Source of the DNA: Phycomyces blakesleeanus NRRL 1555(-)
Taxonomy: Eukaryota > Mucoromycota > Mucoromycetes > Mucorales > Phycomycetaceae
Length of the DNA: 64,000 nucleotides
Reading direction: 5' to 3'
Assembly: GCF_001638985.1 (NCBI RefSeq)
Contig: NW_017265136.1
Coordinates: 62,001 to 126,000 of the forward strand
Of this stretch, positions 37,020 to 47,720 are shown piece by piece. Position 1 is the stretch's first letter. Every line of letters starts with the position of its first letter. The position numbers were made by a program, and so were the translations under genes. The notes beneath the pieces are model-generated. The model worked only from the letters and a program-made list of their open reading frames with translations, made no database searches and was not told the DNA's origin.

Positions 37020-38824
37020 TTAGGTAATGACGGTGGGTTCTTCACGGCCAGTGTATTTGACAAGTTGTGAGATCTCAAGAGCAACGTCAATCAGAGGCTG
37101 GAGAGCCTTCTGGGTCTCGAGGGGATACTCTTCAGGGTTGTTGGAGTACTTTTCAACATAGAGACGCACAGTCGCGCCCTGGGATCCGGTTCCGGACAGA
37201 CGGATGACGATACGTGATCCATCCTCAAAGATGACACGCACACCCTGCTTCTTGGACACACTCTGGTCAATGGGATCCAGGTAGCTAAAGTCATCGGTCT
37301 TGGCCACCGTGAAGCCGCCAAAGGTCTTGCCGACCAGAGACTTGGTCTCGATCTGTTGTCTGAGACGCGAGACCATTTCATCCGCACGCTGGCCATCGAC
37401 CTCCTCATAGTCGTAACGCGAAAAGAAGTTGCGGCCATAGATCTTGTAGTGGGCCTGGAGGACGTCCTGGACACTGGTGTTGGGGCGTGTGCTGTTGACA
37501 TGCGCAAGGATGCTCAGCCAGGACAGGACGGCCCAGAGTCCATCCTTCTCGCGCACGTGGTCCGATCCGGTTCCAAAGGACTCCTCGCCACAGATCGAGC
37601 ATCGGCCGGCGTCCATCAGGTTTCCAAAGAACTTCCAGCCAGTCGGGACCTCAAAGAACTCGAGGTTCTGCTTCTTGGCCACCAGGTCAAGTGCCTGGGA
37701 GGTCGGCATCGAGCGCGCCAGGCCATTGACGCCGTTCTTCTTGAAGTAAGGAATGGCCTCCTTGGCGTAGTGGGCAATGATGGCCACACTGTCGCTTGGG
37801 GTCACGAATGCCTTGTAGCCGATAATCATGTTCCGGTCACCATCGCCATCAGATGCGGCTCCGAAATCGTACTTTTCCTTGTCGACGCGTTCGACAAGGT
37901 CGTGGGCGTATGTGAGGTTGGGGTCAGGGTGGGCGCCGCCAAAGTCAGGCAAGGGCTGGCAGCGCATCACGCTGGATTCGGGCAGTCCGAGTTCGCCGAC
38001 AAACAGACGGTGTCCATAAGGACCGGTCACACCATTCATGCCGTCAAACAAGACTTTGAATTTGTTGTCGTCTTTTGTCAAAAAGGCACGGATGGCATCA
38101 AAATCAAAGATGGTCTTCATGTAGTCCACGTAGTCATCCACACCATCGATCACCTGGACAGTCAGACCCTCGATCTGGTTCGTAGCAATCTTGGAAAAGT
38201 CAACGGCCGGAACATCGGCCCAGCGCAGTTCCTTGATGGTCTTTGTGATCTCATAGATCTTGTCGGTCACACTCTCAGGAGCAGGTCCTCCGTTGGACAT
38301 GTTGTACTTTATGCCAAAATCGTTTTCAGGTCCACCAGGGTTGTGTGAGGCAGTCAGGAGAATTCCACCAGTTGCCTTGTTCTTGCGAATCAGATGGGAT
38401 GCAGCAGGAGTCGAAAGGATACCGTTCTTGCCAACAATAAGCTTGGAGACCTAAAGAAAAGAATGCAAAAAAAAAAAAAGAAAACAGATTAATATTTTTT
38501 ATTTTTTGTAAAGTGGTCGATACAATAATCACACATTTAACATTTATTTATATTTATACTTATACTTATACTTACGCCAGCGCCAATGCTGAGACGAACG
38601 ATGATTTGAAGCACTTCATCAAGGTAGTAGCGACCATCGCCACCTACGACAAGAGTCGCTCCTTTGGCACCACCTTCAGATTGGGGAATGGCCTCAAGGA
38701 TGGCCTGGACAAAGTTCTCTGTGTAGTTCTTTTGTTGAAAGACCTTGACGCGTTTGCGGAGACCAGATGTGCCTGGCTTTTGTCCCTCAAATGGAGTTGT
38801 GGCAGTAGTTTGGATAGAGACCAT
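37020..38824 (-). CDS. pgm: Phosphoglucomutase
   Basis: Two exons: 38824-38576 and 38450-37020, 559 aa, the usual length. It interconverts glucose-1-phosphate and glucose-6-phosphate in the cytosol, linking glycogen, trehalose and wall-sugar synthesis to glycolysis. The phosphoserine loop LLTASHNPGG places the catalytic Ser at about 118; FDGMNGVTGPYG, DGDGDRNMI (metal loop) and CGEESFGTGSDH (sugar-binding loop) are all present. The C-terminal RLSGTGSQGATVRLYVE is the phosphate-binding domain IV motif. Exon 2 is long, GC-rich and strongly codon-biased, which also creates long open frames on the opposite strand. One phase-0 intron only, unlike its intron-rich neighbours. Confidence 0.96.
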
Positions 38825-39682
38825 TGTTTATGTTGTCTGATAATCTTCTTGTCTGTGTTACTTTAGAGCAAGTCAGGTTTAAGAATGAAAGAGAAGAAGA
38901 AGAGTAGGTTTGGTTTTGGTTGCTTTATATCCCAATTATATGAAAAGATATAAAAGGAAAACAAGGTCGAATTATGTAACGACAAAAGTACGCAACTGAA
39001 AAAAAAAAAAAAAAAGAATGTAAATTTGATTACCGACAGCCCAAAAAAAAAGAAAAAGAAAAGTGATTGCTTACCAGATCCTGCCGTCAGTGAATTGAAT
39101 CAACGATCAAAAAGCAGGCTGCCCTAATTTGTATATATATATATATATAAATAAAAGAGGGAGGGACCATGGCTCTAAAGCTACGACTATGATTGGCCAA
39201 TGATCTTCCCCGATAACCACTAGAATGCACAAACACAAAGCAAAGATCTGTTCTATTATAATTTTGTATATAAAAATTATATAACTGACAAGGCTGTAGA
39301 TTATGTAGATTGTCCAGACTTCTTTTAAAAGAACTTCTTTACTCATTTTTGTGTGTATTTTCTTTGATGGTGGGAAAGCTGACCAAAAAGAAAAAGAAAA
39401 AAAAGAAAGACAAAAGCCGTGACGCAAGCCATTGGATCAGTCACATGCCGTGAGGTACGTGAATTCTCTATTTCTTTTATATATATGTAAAGTGTGTATT
39501 GTGCCTATGTGCCTGTGCTTGTGCCTGTCTGTGCCTTGAATTTATATATATATAAAACAAAATCTTCTGACTTGATAGCTCTTCTTTTGTTCCTTTCTCT
39601 TACTTACTTACTTTCTTTCTTATTTTCTTCTTCTTCTTCTTCTTCTTCTTTTTTATTGTTATTAAAAATAAATAAATAAATA
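38825..39682. promoter_or_regulatory. Divergent intergenic region between phosphoglucomutase and Atg3
   Basis: The two genes start 858 bp apart in opposite directions, so this interval must hold both promoters. It contains an A run at 38999-39016, a TA run near 39130-39148 and a TTC run just 5' of the Atg3 ATG (about 39626-39650). I see no individual factor site I would defend. Confidence 0.5.
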
Positions 39683-41596
39683 ATGTCCGTTCAAGACGTG
39701 TACAACAACCTGTTCTCTACATTTCACTCTATGCGAGAGTACCTGGCACCTGTACTCAAGAACTCACGTTTCAAGGATACTGGCTGTTTGACACCAGAAG
39801 AAGTAAGCTTATCAAATCAAAATCAAGCAAAAAAAAAGAAAATTATTATTCCCCAACCTACCCCAACACAACACTACACAACACACATAGCACACATAGC
39901 ACAGAGCAGGATAATATAGTGCAACCCAATATAACACGACACAATGCGACACAATTCTAGAAAGATTTTCTTTTGTTGTTGTTGTTGAATTCTAAACCTT
40001 GAATTCTGAATCTAACAAAAATATTCATATGCCTATATATATATATAAATAAAAGTTTGTTGCTGCGGGTGAGTTTTTGGTTTACAAGTGTCCAACATGG
40101 TCTTGGTGAGTTGAAGAAATACGCAATCGATGGATTGGTCAATCAATCAATCAATCGATCAATCAATCAATCAATCAAATGAAACAAAAGGGATACACTG
40201 TATAACTTTATTGTTCATTAATGAAAACGATGGGTCAAGATATGAAGAAAAGGGAATCTAATGATCTTTACATAATAATAAAGGGAGGGTGGACTGGATG
40301 ACAAGAAGAGAGATTATTTGCCATCAGATAAACAATTTCTGGTCACAAGAAATGGTGAGTATATATATAGTGAAGAGAGGATTTTGGGGTGGTTTTGGGT
40401 GTGAATATAAAAATAAAAATAAATAAAGAGAGAGAGAGAGATTGGATTGTTAATTGCAAGTGATGAATGTGTCTCAATTTCTAGTACCTTGTTTGCGTCG
40501 TGCTGTGCAGATGGAGTACACAAATGATGATGTCGAGACTCAGTTGATTCATAACCAAGATACAAACGATGATGATGGCTGGATGTACACTCACAGTTCA
40601 AGAGGTAAAATTCGATCTTATTTGTCCTGATTTGTTTATCTTGCCGTGTTGTATTATAGTTCCTACTGTAATGGCTGACATTGCACACACAATGATTGGA
40701 GATGAAGACGAAGAAGAAGAAGAAAAAAAGGAAATGCAGAGACGATTAGAGAACCTGACAGTAAAGGACGACAAAGAAGAAGAAGAAGAAGAGGAGATTC
40801 CTGATTTGGATGATATACCAGACATGGAAGACACATTTGAAGAAGATGATCCGGTAAATACCCATTGCTTTGTTCTGTTCTATTCTTTATTAATGCATTT
40901 TTCTATATTTAATTACTCAAGGCCCGTGCAGACACCCATGAAGTCAAGTAAGTTCAAATCATGTGGTCATATTTGATATCATATCATATATGTTTAATGT
41001 GTGTGTGTATTTTTTTTTTATTTTTTTTGGTAGTGACAAGATTCTTCAGGTCAGAACTTACGATGTATTTATCACCTATGACAAATACTATCAGACACCT
41101 AGAATGTGGCTCTTTGGATACGACGAAGTATGTAGCATATAATGATTTAAGCGTTTTGTCGTTTATTGATTGTTACACTATTGTGAATTAGGAACGTCGA
41201 CCGCTGACCTCACAGCAAGTTTTTGAGGACGTTACACAGGATTACGTCAAGAAAACTGTAACCATCGAAACACACCCTCACCTCAACCTTAGTCTTGCGT
41301 CTATTCATCCCTGCAAACATGCAGAGGTTATGAAGAAGATTATTGAGCGTATGGGAGATGGTGTCAATGCTGGTCTGGCATCAAATGAAGACACGGGTAT
41401 CCGTGTAGACCAGTAAGTACAATCATTTGAATAGACTTATCTTGACCAACCTATGCATTGTGTGTATGTCTGTCTGTCCAATCTGTTCTAATAATCTATC
41501 TATCTATCTTTAAAAAAAAGGTATTTGATCATCTTTCTCAAGTTTATGAGTTCAGTCGTACCAACAATTGATTATGACCACACAATCAGTGCGTAA
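39683..41596 (+). CDS. atg3: Autophagy E2-like enzyme Atg3
   Basis: Nine exons: 39683-39802, 40056-40105, 40284-40354, 40485-40604, 40660-40853, 40922-40947, 41034-41127, 41192-41412, 41521-41596; 323 aa. It transfers Atg8 from Atg7 to phosphatidylethanolamine during autophagosome formation. The N-terminal amphipathic region and [17 protein letters not shown], then CPTWSWEGG, are typical. A flexible acidic insert (E-rich, with [10 protein letters not shown]) corresponds to the Atg7-binding region. The catalytic Cys is about residue 266 in [11 protein letters not shown], the Atg3 HPC motif. The C-terminal [15 protein letters not shown] matches the conserved end. Exon 6 is only 26 nt. The gene is divergent from phosphoglucomutase. 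Confidence 0.95.
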
Positions 41597-41907
41597 AAAT
41601 GAAAAATTGAAATAATCAGATTTATATTATATTATATTGTAATGTAAAATATATATATATATATATATATAATATGTATGTATATGAAACAAATGCTTCT
41701 TTATTATTATTATTACTATTATTTACAAAAGAATGAAAGGATAAGAAATACAGGCAAAATGGTTATAGAAAAGATGATGAGTATGAGTATGAGTATGAGT
41801 ATGAGTATGAGTATGACTATGACTATGATGATGCTTATGATGATGATGCTTATTATTATTATTAATGATAGTAGTAGTAATTGAAGTAGGGTCATTGGTT
41901 GTTGGTA

Positions 41908-42567
41908 TTAAAGAGGTGTGTGCGGTGTGTGTTCCAAAAGGCGAAATAAGGTCTGTCGTACGGAGAGAGGAGAGACGGGTTTACTGATACAGCCATTCTA
42001 TTATTACATATGATAAGTACATATTTCTGTAATACATAATATATATAATTTTACCATTCCAGCTTTGATGTATGCAATTTTGTCTTCAGGTGAGTCGTTT
42101 GTGGTGACGGCAATGATGGGAATTGTTTGGTTGGACAACAGGACGTCAAACGTATTGGAATGTCGGATGTGTTTTGCGGTATCGATTCCGTTTAAAAGTG
42201 GCATGTCAATATCCAGCAGAACAAGATCAAAAGAATGTCTGCCGAGGACTTCGAGGGCCTTGACCCCACTTTTTACAAGGGTCATGTCTTTCACAATGTC
42301 ACCCATATGCAGTCGAAGCAGACGAGACAACACCTGGAGGTTTATAGGGTTGTCGTCGACCAGCAAGACTCGCTCTAATCGACTAGGCCGAATATCCGAC
42401 ACAGCAGCTGAATGGTGCCGTCTCAGCCGATGGCGCACATGTTTTTTCTCGACCGGCAGTGGTGATTCTGGCAAAGGTGCGCGCGAACCTGTCGAGGCCC
42501 GGCGATGGTTGCGAAATGAAAAGTAATCCAACGTGTATAATGAACGAGAAATAACGGTCAAGAGCAA
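41908..42567 (-). CDS. Response-regulator receiver-domain protein; 5' end unresolved
   Basis: Exon 42567(or less)-42055 joins 41997-41908 in phase 0, giving a complete receiver domain. Its key residues are the acidic pair in RVLLVDDNPINLQ, the phospho-acceptor Asp in LVLLDIDMPLLNG, the Thr in IAVTTNDS and the Lys in NGCISKPVS. It would accept a phosphoryl group from a histidine kinase or phosphotransfer protein. The frame upstream runs to a stop at 42571-42573 and contains no ATG before the acidic pair, so either a first exon lies further upstream or this is a fragment of a larger gene. The N-terminal 70 residues are basic and Ser/Pro-rich. No output domain is visible. The last 30 codons form exon 2. 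Confidence 0.7.
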
Positions 42568-43307
42568 GAGTCAAGGAACCAAAGTAGTAGTAGTAGTAGT
42601 AGTAGTAGTAGGAGTAAGAGAATAAAGAAAGAGTGAGAGAAAGGGCTTTGCAATTGATTAGATATATAATCATGCCAAAAAAATAAAATAATATAATATA
42701 TATAAAAAGGGTCCCACGCCAAAAGAGATATTAGATGTAATCCAAAATGTATAATGGCCTTGTACACCACAAGACAAAATAATAATATTTTTCTTTTTCT
42801 TCAATTATCCATTATTCCTATGTATCATTTACAAATATCCTATTTACATACACCCTAAATTTTTACCCTTTTATATAAATAAATAAAGATATATAATAAA
42901 TATTTCTTTTTGAGTACAGGAAATTTGCCAAGATTTATGGTTTTTCCTTTATCCATATACCTAATACGCACGTACACACACACACACAAGCAAGCAAGCA
43001 AGCAAGTAAGCAAGCAAGCAAAAAAGGGGTCTTCCAATTCAGTCAATAAGAAATCTAGACTTTTAATATATTTAATTGTAAATCAAGATACGTATATATC
43101 CAATTAGAAACAAATAAACAAAAAGAAATGCTACTATCCTAATATTCTGTTGTTGTGTCCTTTTGGTTACCCTCCCCTCCCATCACCACCCAAAAAGAGT
43201 AAACCTATAAGCGTCATTGTTTTTTCACATAATAATCTGTTTTTGTCAAGATTTTTATGGTCTTTTTTTTTTTTTTTTTTTTTTTTTTTTCTTGCTTGCT
43301 TGCTTGC
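42568..43307. other. Intergenic low-complexity region
   Basis: It holds a GTA run (42585-42610), CA plus AAGC runs (about 42974-43020) and a poly-T tract of about 30 bases (43262-43290) followed by TTGC repeats. Any missing first exon of the receiver gene would have to be here, but I could not identify one. Confidence 0.55.
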
Positions 43308-43710
43308 TTAAGCAGACGACACGGCTGCCAATAAAGTATTAATAAAGACTACGCCCAGTATCATTTTCAAAATAGACATTCCTCCGCCATCATAAGCAGC
43401 AGGAGAGAGTTGACTAGGTCCAGGAACCTATATTTGTATATTTGTATTTATGAGATCCATAATGATAAATATATAAATATATAAATATATTATATTATAT
43501 TATATTCAAAACTTACTATTTTGGTCATTGGCACACTTGTGGATGGTCCACTCCAGCCATTCATGTATTCAAAGTAGGATGCTAATGGCGATCCAGGACC
43601 CTTTGTTTTTGTTTTTGTTTTGTTTTGTTATTCTTTGATTTATTAAAGAGCCCAAGTAGATGCCTTTCGCTTATGAATCTACTTACAGGATTGAATTTGG
43701 AAATGGACAT
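43308..43710 (-). CDS. Small membrane protein (75 aa, three exons)
   Basis: Exons 43710-43687, 43600-43517 and 43427-43308, all joined in phase 0 with GT-AG introns. The protein starts MSISKFNP, has a Gly/Pro/Ser-rich middle (SYFEYMNGWSGPSTSVP) and ends with one hydrophobic segment (MILGVVFINTLLAAVSSA). That suggests a tail-anchored or single-pass membrane protein. I do not recognise the family. Support comes from three compatible exons with clean splice sites and raised GC content, not from homology. Confidence 0.55.
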
Positions 43711-44017
43711 AATTATTATTATAGAATTGAATAAAATAAAATTATACCGTAATTGACAAGCAATACAAAAAATTGTTATCGCCGAGACTTCCCCACACGT
43801 GATATGCTATTTTATTACATATATGCGTCAATCGAGGTCTTCTCTCTTGTATTCGTGTCTCGTTTTTGCGATTTTAAATACCAATCAGACCTAAATATAT
43901 TTTTACCTTTAATAAACATTAGGGAAAACAGCCCCTCTTCCCCTCCTCCTCCTCCTCCTCCTCCTCTCTTGTATTTATATATATATATATATCTCTGTGT
44001 GTGTGTACGGATAATTC

Positions 44018-44052
<35 letters not shown>

Positions 44053-44447
44053 GCAAAGGAGGCTTTTATTTTATTTTTAATTTTCTACCTATTTCTATTA
44101 TATTAATACTAATAATTATAACACATGTAGTTTACTGAGCGTGTATGTGTGTGTGTGTCTAATATTGCGCCACCTCTTCCTATTATGACCTTTCTCGATT
44201 CTACAAATTTGATCTTTTTTATTATTATTCTTCTTTTTAAATCATGCATTATTCTTAACACGATCTTGAACCGAATTGAAATTGGCTCATTTAGTAAAAT
44301 TCAATTATATATACATATACATATTTGTGCGTTTGGGTGTGTTGATCTAGATTATGGGGTGTGATTTACAAGTAATTTAATGGTAACTATGGTAGTGGTG
44401 TAAATTATATAAAAGAAAAATGTGTACATCTTTTATTTTATTTTATT
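43711..44447. other. Intergenic region with microsatellites
   Basis: It contains CTC (43942-43967), TA, GT (43996-44007) and ATT (44021-44052) runs and the 3' side of the PX-PB1 gene. No gene is supported. Confidence 0.55.
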
Positions 44448-45656
44448 TTACCATGTCAAACAAGTGAGTGTAACATAATCTAATCGATGCCAGATTCCTT
44501 CCATAGCCGTCTTGAGATCCTTATCTGATGCTAGCAAGAGAACAATTCCTGAAGAGGAGCAAGTATCAGCACACGTCGGTGAATTTTCTGAATCTGATGA
44601 TGATGATAATGTTTGCGGTGGTGCTGGTATTGGTATTGGTATTTGTGGCTGTAATTGAGGACTAGAAAAGTATCCGAATGAACGGGAGGTGACCATATTA
44701 GCCAAGGATCTCATTGACACACTGGGTTTCTTTTGGTTCAAGGTGAGCGTGTAGAGTGCCCCTTGTCGATCAGACTGATCCAGATGGTAATACGCCAGAC
44801 TGGAGGACGGAGGTAGGAGACTTAGATTGGCCAGGGCAAGCTCATGGTCAAGCGCTGAACGGAGCTCGGAGAGTTTCCAGTTTCGCTGCATATGAACTGT
44901 CACTGAAGTATGGCCGAGAAACAAGCATACTTGAATAGAATACCCACCAGTCGACGATGATAATGCCAATGAAGATGAAATAAGAGGTTTCGATGGAGCC
45001 TGAAGTGACCGAGTCGAGGGAATTGGATGTGAAGTATCGAGAATGATTGCTGGTGGATCCGAAGCTTTATCTCGAGACGGAGGCGAAGGTGAAGATGAAG
45101 ATGAAGATGGTAGTAACAGTGATGACGAAGAAGGTAATGATAGTGATACTGATGGCGATAGTAATGGCGATAGTGGTAGCGATGGTCCGCATACTGCTGG
45201 ATGATGATCAAAAAAACGATGTACAATCTGGGATTGCCACACAGAAGGAGACATGACAGACAACTGGAACAGGTATCGGTCCAATCGATGCTGCTTCTTT
45301 CGCTGCCGAGATTTTTTGGTGCACCAGGACTGGTGACGAGGTAAAGGTGACAGAACTGGAACAACTGATCGAGTCTTTAAAGCCGAGTTTATTACATTCT
45401 GGTATTTTCTTCTCCAACCAGCTGTAGTCGTGCTTGCGGTTGTGCTTGCGGCTGTTGTGGTTGTGGTTGTTGTTGTTGTTATGGGTTCATGTGGAGTGTA
45501 CAGTACGCACAATTCGTCAGATAGTCGTAAAAAGTCCTTAAATCGTCTGTGGACAGTGTAGGTAGGGCCTTGGTCAGGTTGAATCTGAATAGCGTACCAG
45601 GTTTCTTTACCTCTCTGTTCATATGATTCAACAGAAGCACTAATTATTGAAGACAT
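44448..45656 (-). CDS. PX and PB1 domain protein, resembling the C-terminal half of Bem1/Scd2
   Basis: An intronless 402-aa frame runs from the ATG at 45656 (MSSIISASVESYEQRG). Residues about 5-170 look like a PX phosphoinositide-binding domain (ETWYAIQI, TVHRRFKDFLRLSDEL and, after a Thr-rich insert, RLDRYLFQLSVMSP). A Ser/Pro-rich linker follows. The last 150 residues (YSIQVCLFLGHTSVTVHM to the C-terminus) look like a PB1 domain. This is the order seen at the end of Bem1-type polarity scaffolds, which normally carry two SH3 domains first; none is visible upstream. A role in membrane recruitment and polarity signalling is inference. An alternative reading starts the exon at an AG near 45639, which would imply an upstream exon. 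Confidence 0.65.
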   Translation of the reverse strand: MSSIISASVESYEQRGKETWYAIQIQPDQGPTYTVHRRFKDFLRLSDELCVLYTPHEPITTTTTTTTTAASTTASTTTAGWRRKYQNVINSALKTRSVVPVLSPLPRHQSWCTKKSRQRKKQHRLDRYLFQLSVMSPSVWQSQIVHRFFDHHPAVCGPSLPLSPLLSPSVSLSLPSSSSLLLPSSSSSSPSPPSRDKASDPPAIILDTSHPIPSTRSLQAPSKPLISSSLALSSSTGGYSIQVCLFLGHTSVTVHMQRNWKLSELRSALDHELALANLSLLPPSSSLAYYHLDQSDRQGALYTLTLNQKKPSVSMRSLANMVTSRSFGYFSSPQLQPQIPIPIPAPPQTLSSSSDSENSPTCADTCSSSGIVLLLASDKDLKTAMEGIWHRLDYVTLTCLTW

Positions 45657-46441
45657 TGGAAATGCCAAACAAATAAGAAAGAATAAAATGAAGATGAAGA
45701 GCAAGAATTAAAGTAAAAGAAAGAAGAGGAAGAGGAAGAGGGATACAAATGCTAATGGTAATAAAAAGGGACCACCCATTTACTTTAATCCTCTTAAAAA
45801 AAATAATGATATTAAATAAGAATACTTATATGAATATGTACATGCACATGTATATATGAAAGATAATGATTATAATGTTGTTGTTATTGTTGTCGTTGTG
45901 TACAAGTGTGTGTCCAAGAGATAGAGATAGAGATAGATAGAGAGTATGTATATATATATATATAAGGTGCTCTTCTGGTTCATTGTATTTCATACAGTTC
46001 AAGTTGCCTTAAAAGTAGATTGTCCATCAACAGCCAAAAAATAATAATACATACATACATAAAATTCCTCCCAAGCATTCTTCAAAACAATTTAAGCACA
46101 AAATGTGCCTGTGCTTAAGTGAACAATCAAACAAGCAAGTAAGCAAGTAAGCAAGTAAGCAAGTAAGCAAGTAAGTTTCCTTTTTCTCTTTCTTTCTTTT
46201 CCCGTCCGAGTCACAACCTTCTCTCCCTCCCTCTCCCCCCTCTCCCTCCCCCTCTTTCTCTCTTTCTTCTATTTCTTCTAATTAAAGCACACGAAAGCGC
46301 TTTATCTTTATAGAGAGATATATACATATATCTGCTTCATTTTCTTCTTCTTCATTTATATATATAGGTATTCTACATAATCATAACGTTATACACCTTG
46401 GACCTTTTCACTGGCTTACGACAACACACTTATTAACTCTA
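45657..46441. promoter_or_regulatory. Divergent intergenic region with octamer repeat
   Basis: Shared upstream DNA of the PX-PB1 gene (minus) and a membrane-protein gene (plus). An AAGCAAGT repeat lies at 46133-46176, followed by a CT-rich stretch at 46176-46280. Both could affect promoter structure, but no factor site is assigned. Confidence 0.5.
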
Positions 46442-47148
46442 ATGGATAAACGTAAGTAAAGGAAATAGAAAGGAATCGTAGTTGGGTTAGCTATTAGGAA
46501 GCTATCTTGAATACATTGATATTTATGCTTGTACAAATCATTATAGCTAATCTTCATTCTCGTGGTGGACCACCTAATGACTATGACTGGCCAGTCACTA
46601 TTCTAATGGTGAGTGTTCTTTTAACTGAAATTACAACCCTTACATTACTCTCTTTTCTTTCTTTCCTTCCTCTTCTTTATATTTCTTATATAAAATATAA
46701 AAAAAAATCAAAATAAAAGTAAAAAAAATAAAATTCTCCATTTTAGTATGTCTTGATGACACTTCTAGGTCTTGGCATGTGCTTTTGTCTACGCAAAGCA
46801 AACCGGCTGATCCCAAACCGGCTCAGCTTTCCATTGGTCTCAACACAACCCAAAGACATTGCTGGAAATAGAAGAGGAAGAGGCTATGATGCTTCGGATG
46901 TTGAGCAGGGAGATACTGATGCTCACCAGGGACTTTTGAGTGAATATCAACAAGATAGTAACGATGAGTATGAAGAAGGAGACAACCAAGACGATGGGTT
47001 CCCTAGACCACCTCTACGTGGAGTAACAATTGCAGGTCACAATAATGACAATAATGATGACGATAGTGCTTCATTTGATGAAGAATTTGGTGAACTACAG
47101 GCAGCCGAAGACGAATGGCAAAAGAACAATGAGCCTAGAGTCACGTGA
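46442..47148 (+). CDS. Single-pass membrane protein with acidic cytosolic tail
   Basis: Three exons: 46442-46451 (10 nt), 46547-46608, 46747-47148; 157 aa. The N-terminus MDKPNLHSRGGPPNDYDWP is followed by one hydrophobic span (VTILMYVLMTLLGLGMCFCL) and a basic stop-transfer (RKANR). The long tail is acidic (DNNDDDSASFDEEFGE) and holds an LLSEY sequence that could act as a dileucine sorting signal. I recognise no family. The 10-nt first exon carries only MDK plus one base. A role in trafficking or at an endomembrane is a guess. The reading frame is well supported by the splice fit. Confidence 0.6.
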
Positions 47149-47720
47149 AATGGCAGCACTTCCCTTTTTTCCCCTCTCTCTCTTTCTTTTACTCTTTTTC
47201 TTTTTCTTTTTGAACTGTATAAATACATTTACATATAAATCCACATATCTTTATACATGAAATGTATATAGAAGAAACGCATATTGAAAAGAGAAGTTGG
47301 CACCAAAGAGAAAGAGGATGAGAAATACAAAAGAAGAGGGATTGTTATTGTTGTTACCATTCTCGGTCAATAAGAAACAATGATAGCAATATATATATAT
47401 ATATATATATATAGAACCTCCAAAAAGAAAAGCTTGGTTTACTTATAGCCCTCATCTACTGTATGTAATTTTGTATAGATATCTGTACAAATATAATGTT
47501 AAAAAACTATGAAAGTAATACTAATGGTTTAAAGCAATAAAGCCTTCCTTTTCTCCCATCGACCACTTCTTTATGTTTCTATATAAAGGTAGTCAGTCTA
47601 TGGAAATATAAATCATTGTGCCTATATCCTTTTCTTCTATTCTTCTGAAATGCTACTGTGCATATGATAGTGAGAGTTGAATGTCTTTCTTGGCACTGAA
47701 TTTTAAATAATATATATATA
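47149..47720. other. Intergenic region
   Basis: 3' flank of the membrane-protein gene up to the second Tc1-like element; contains a TA run (47391-47412). No gene is seen. Confidence 0.5.

Noticed and set aside
37356..38348. 330-aa open frame on the plus strand over phosphoglucomutase
   Set aside because: It is the antisense of a GC-rich, codon-biased exon whose minus-strand product has all phosphoglucomutase motifs; the antisense protein has no motif.
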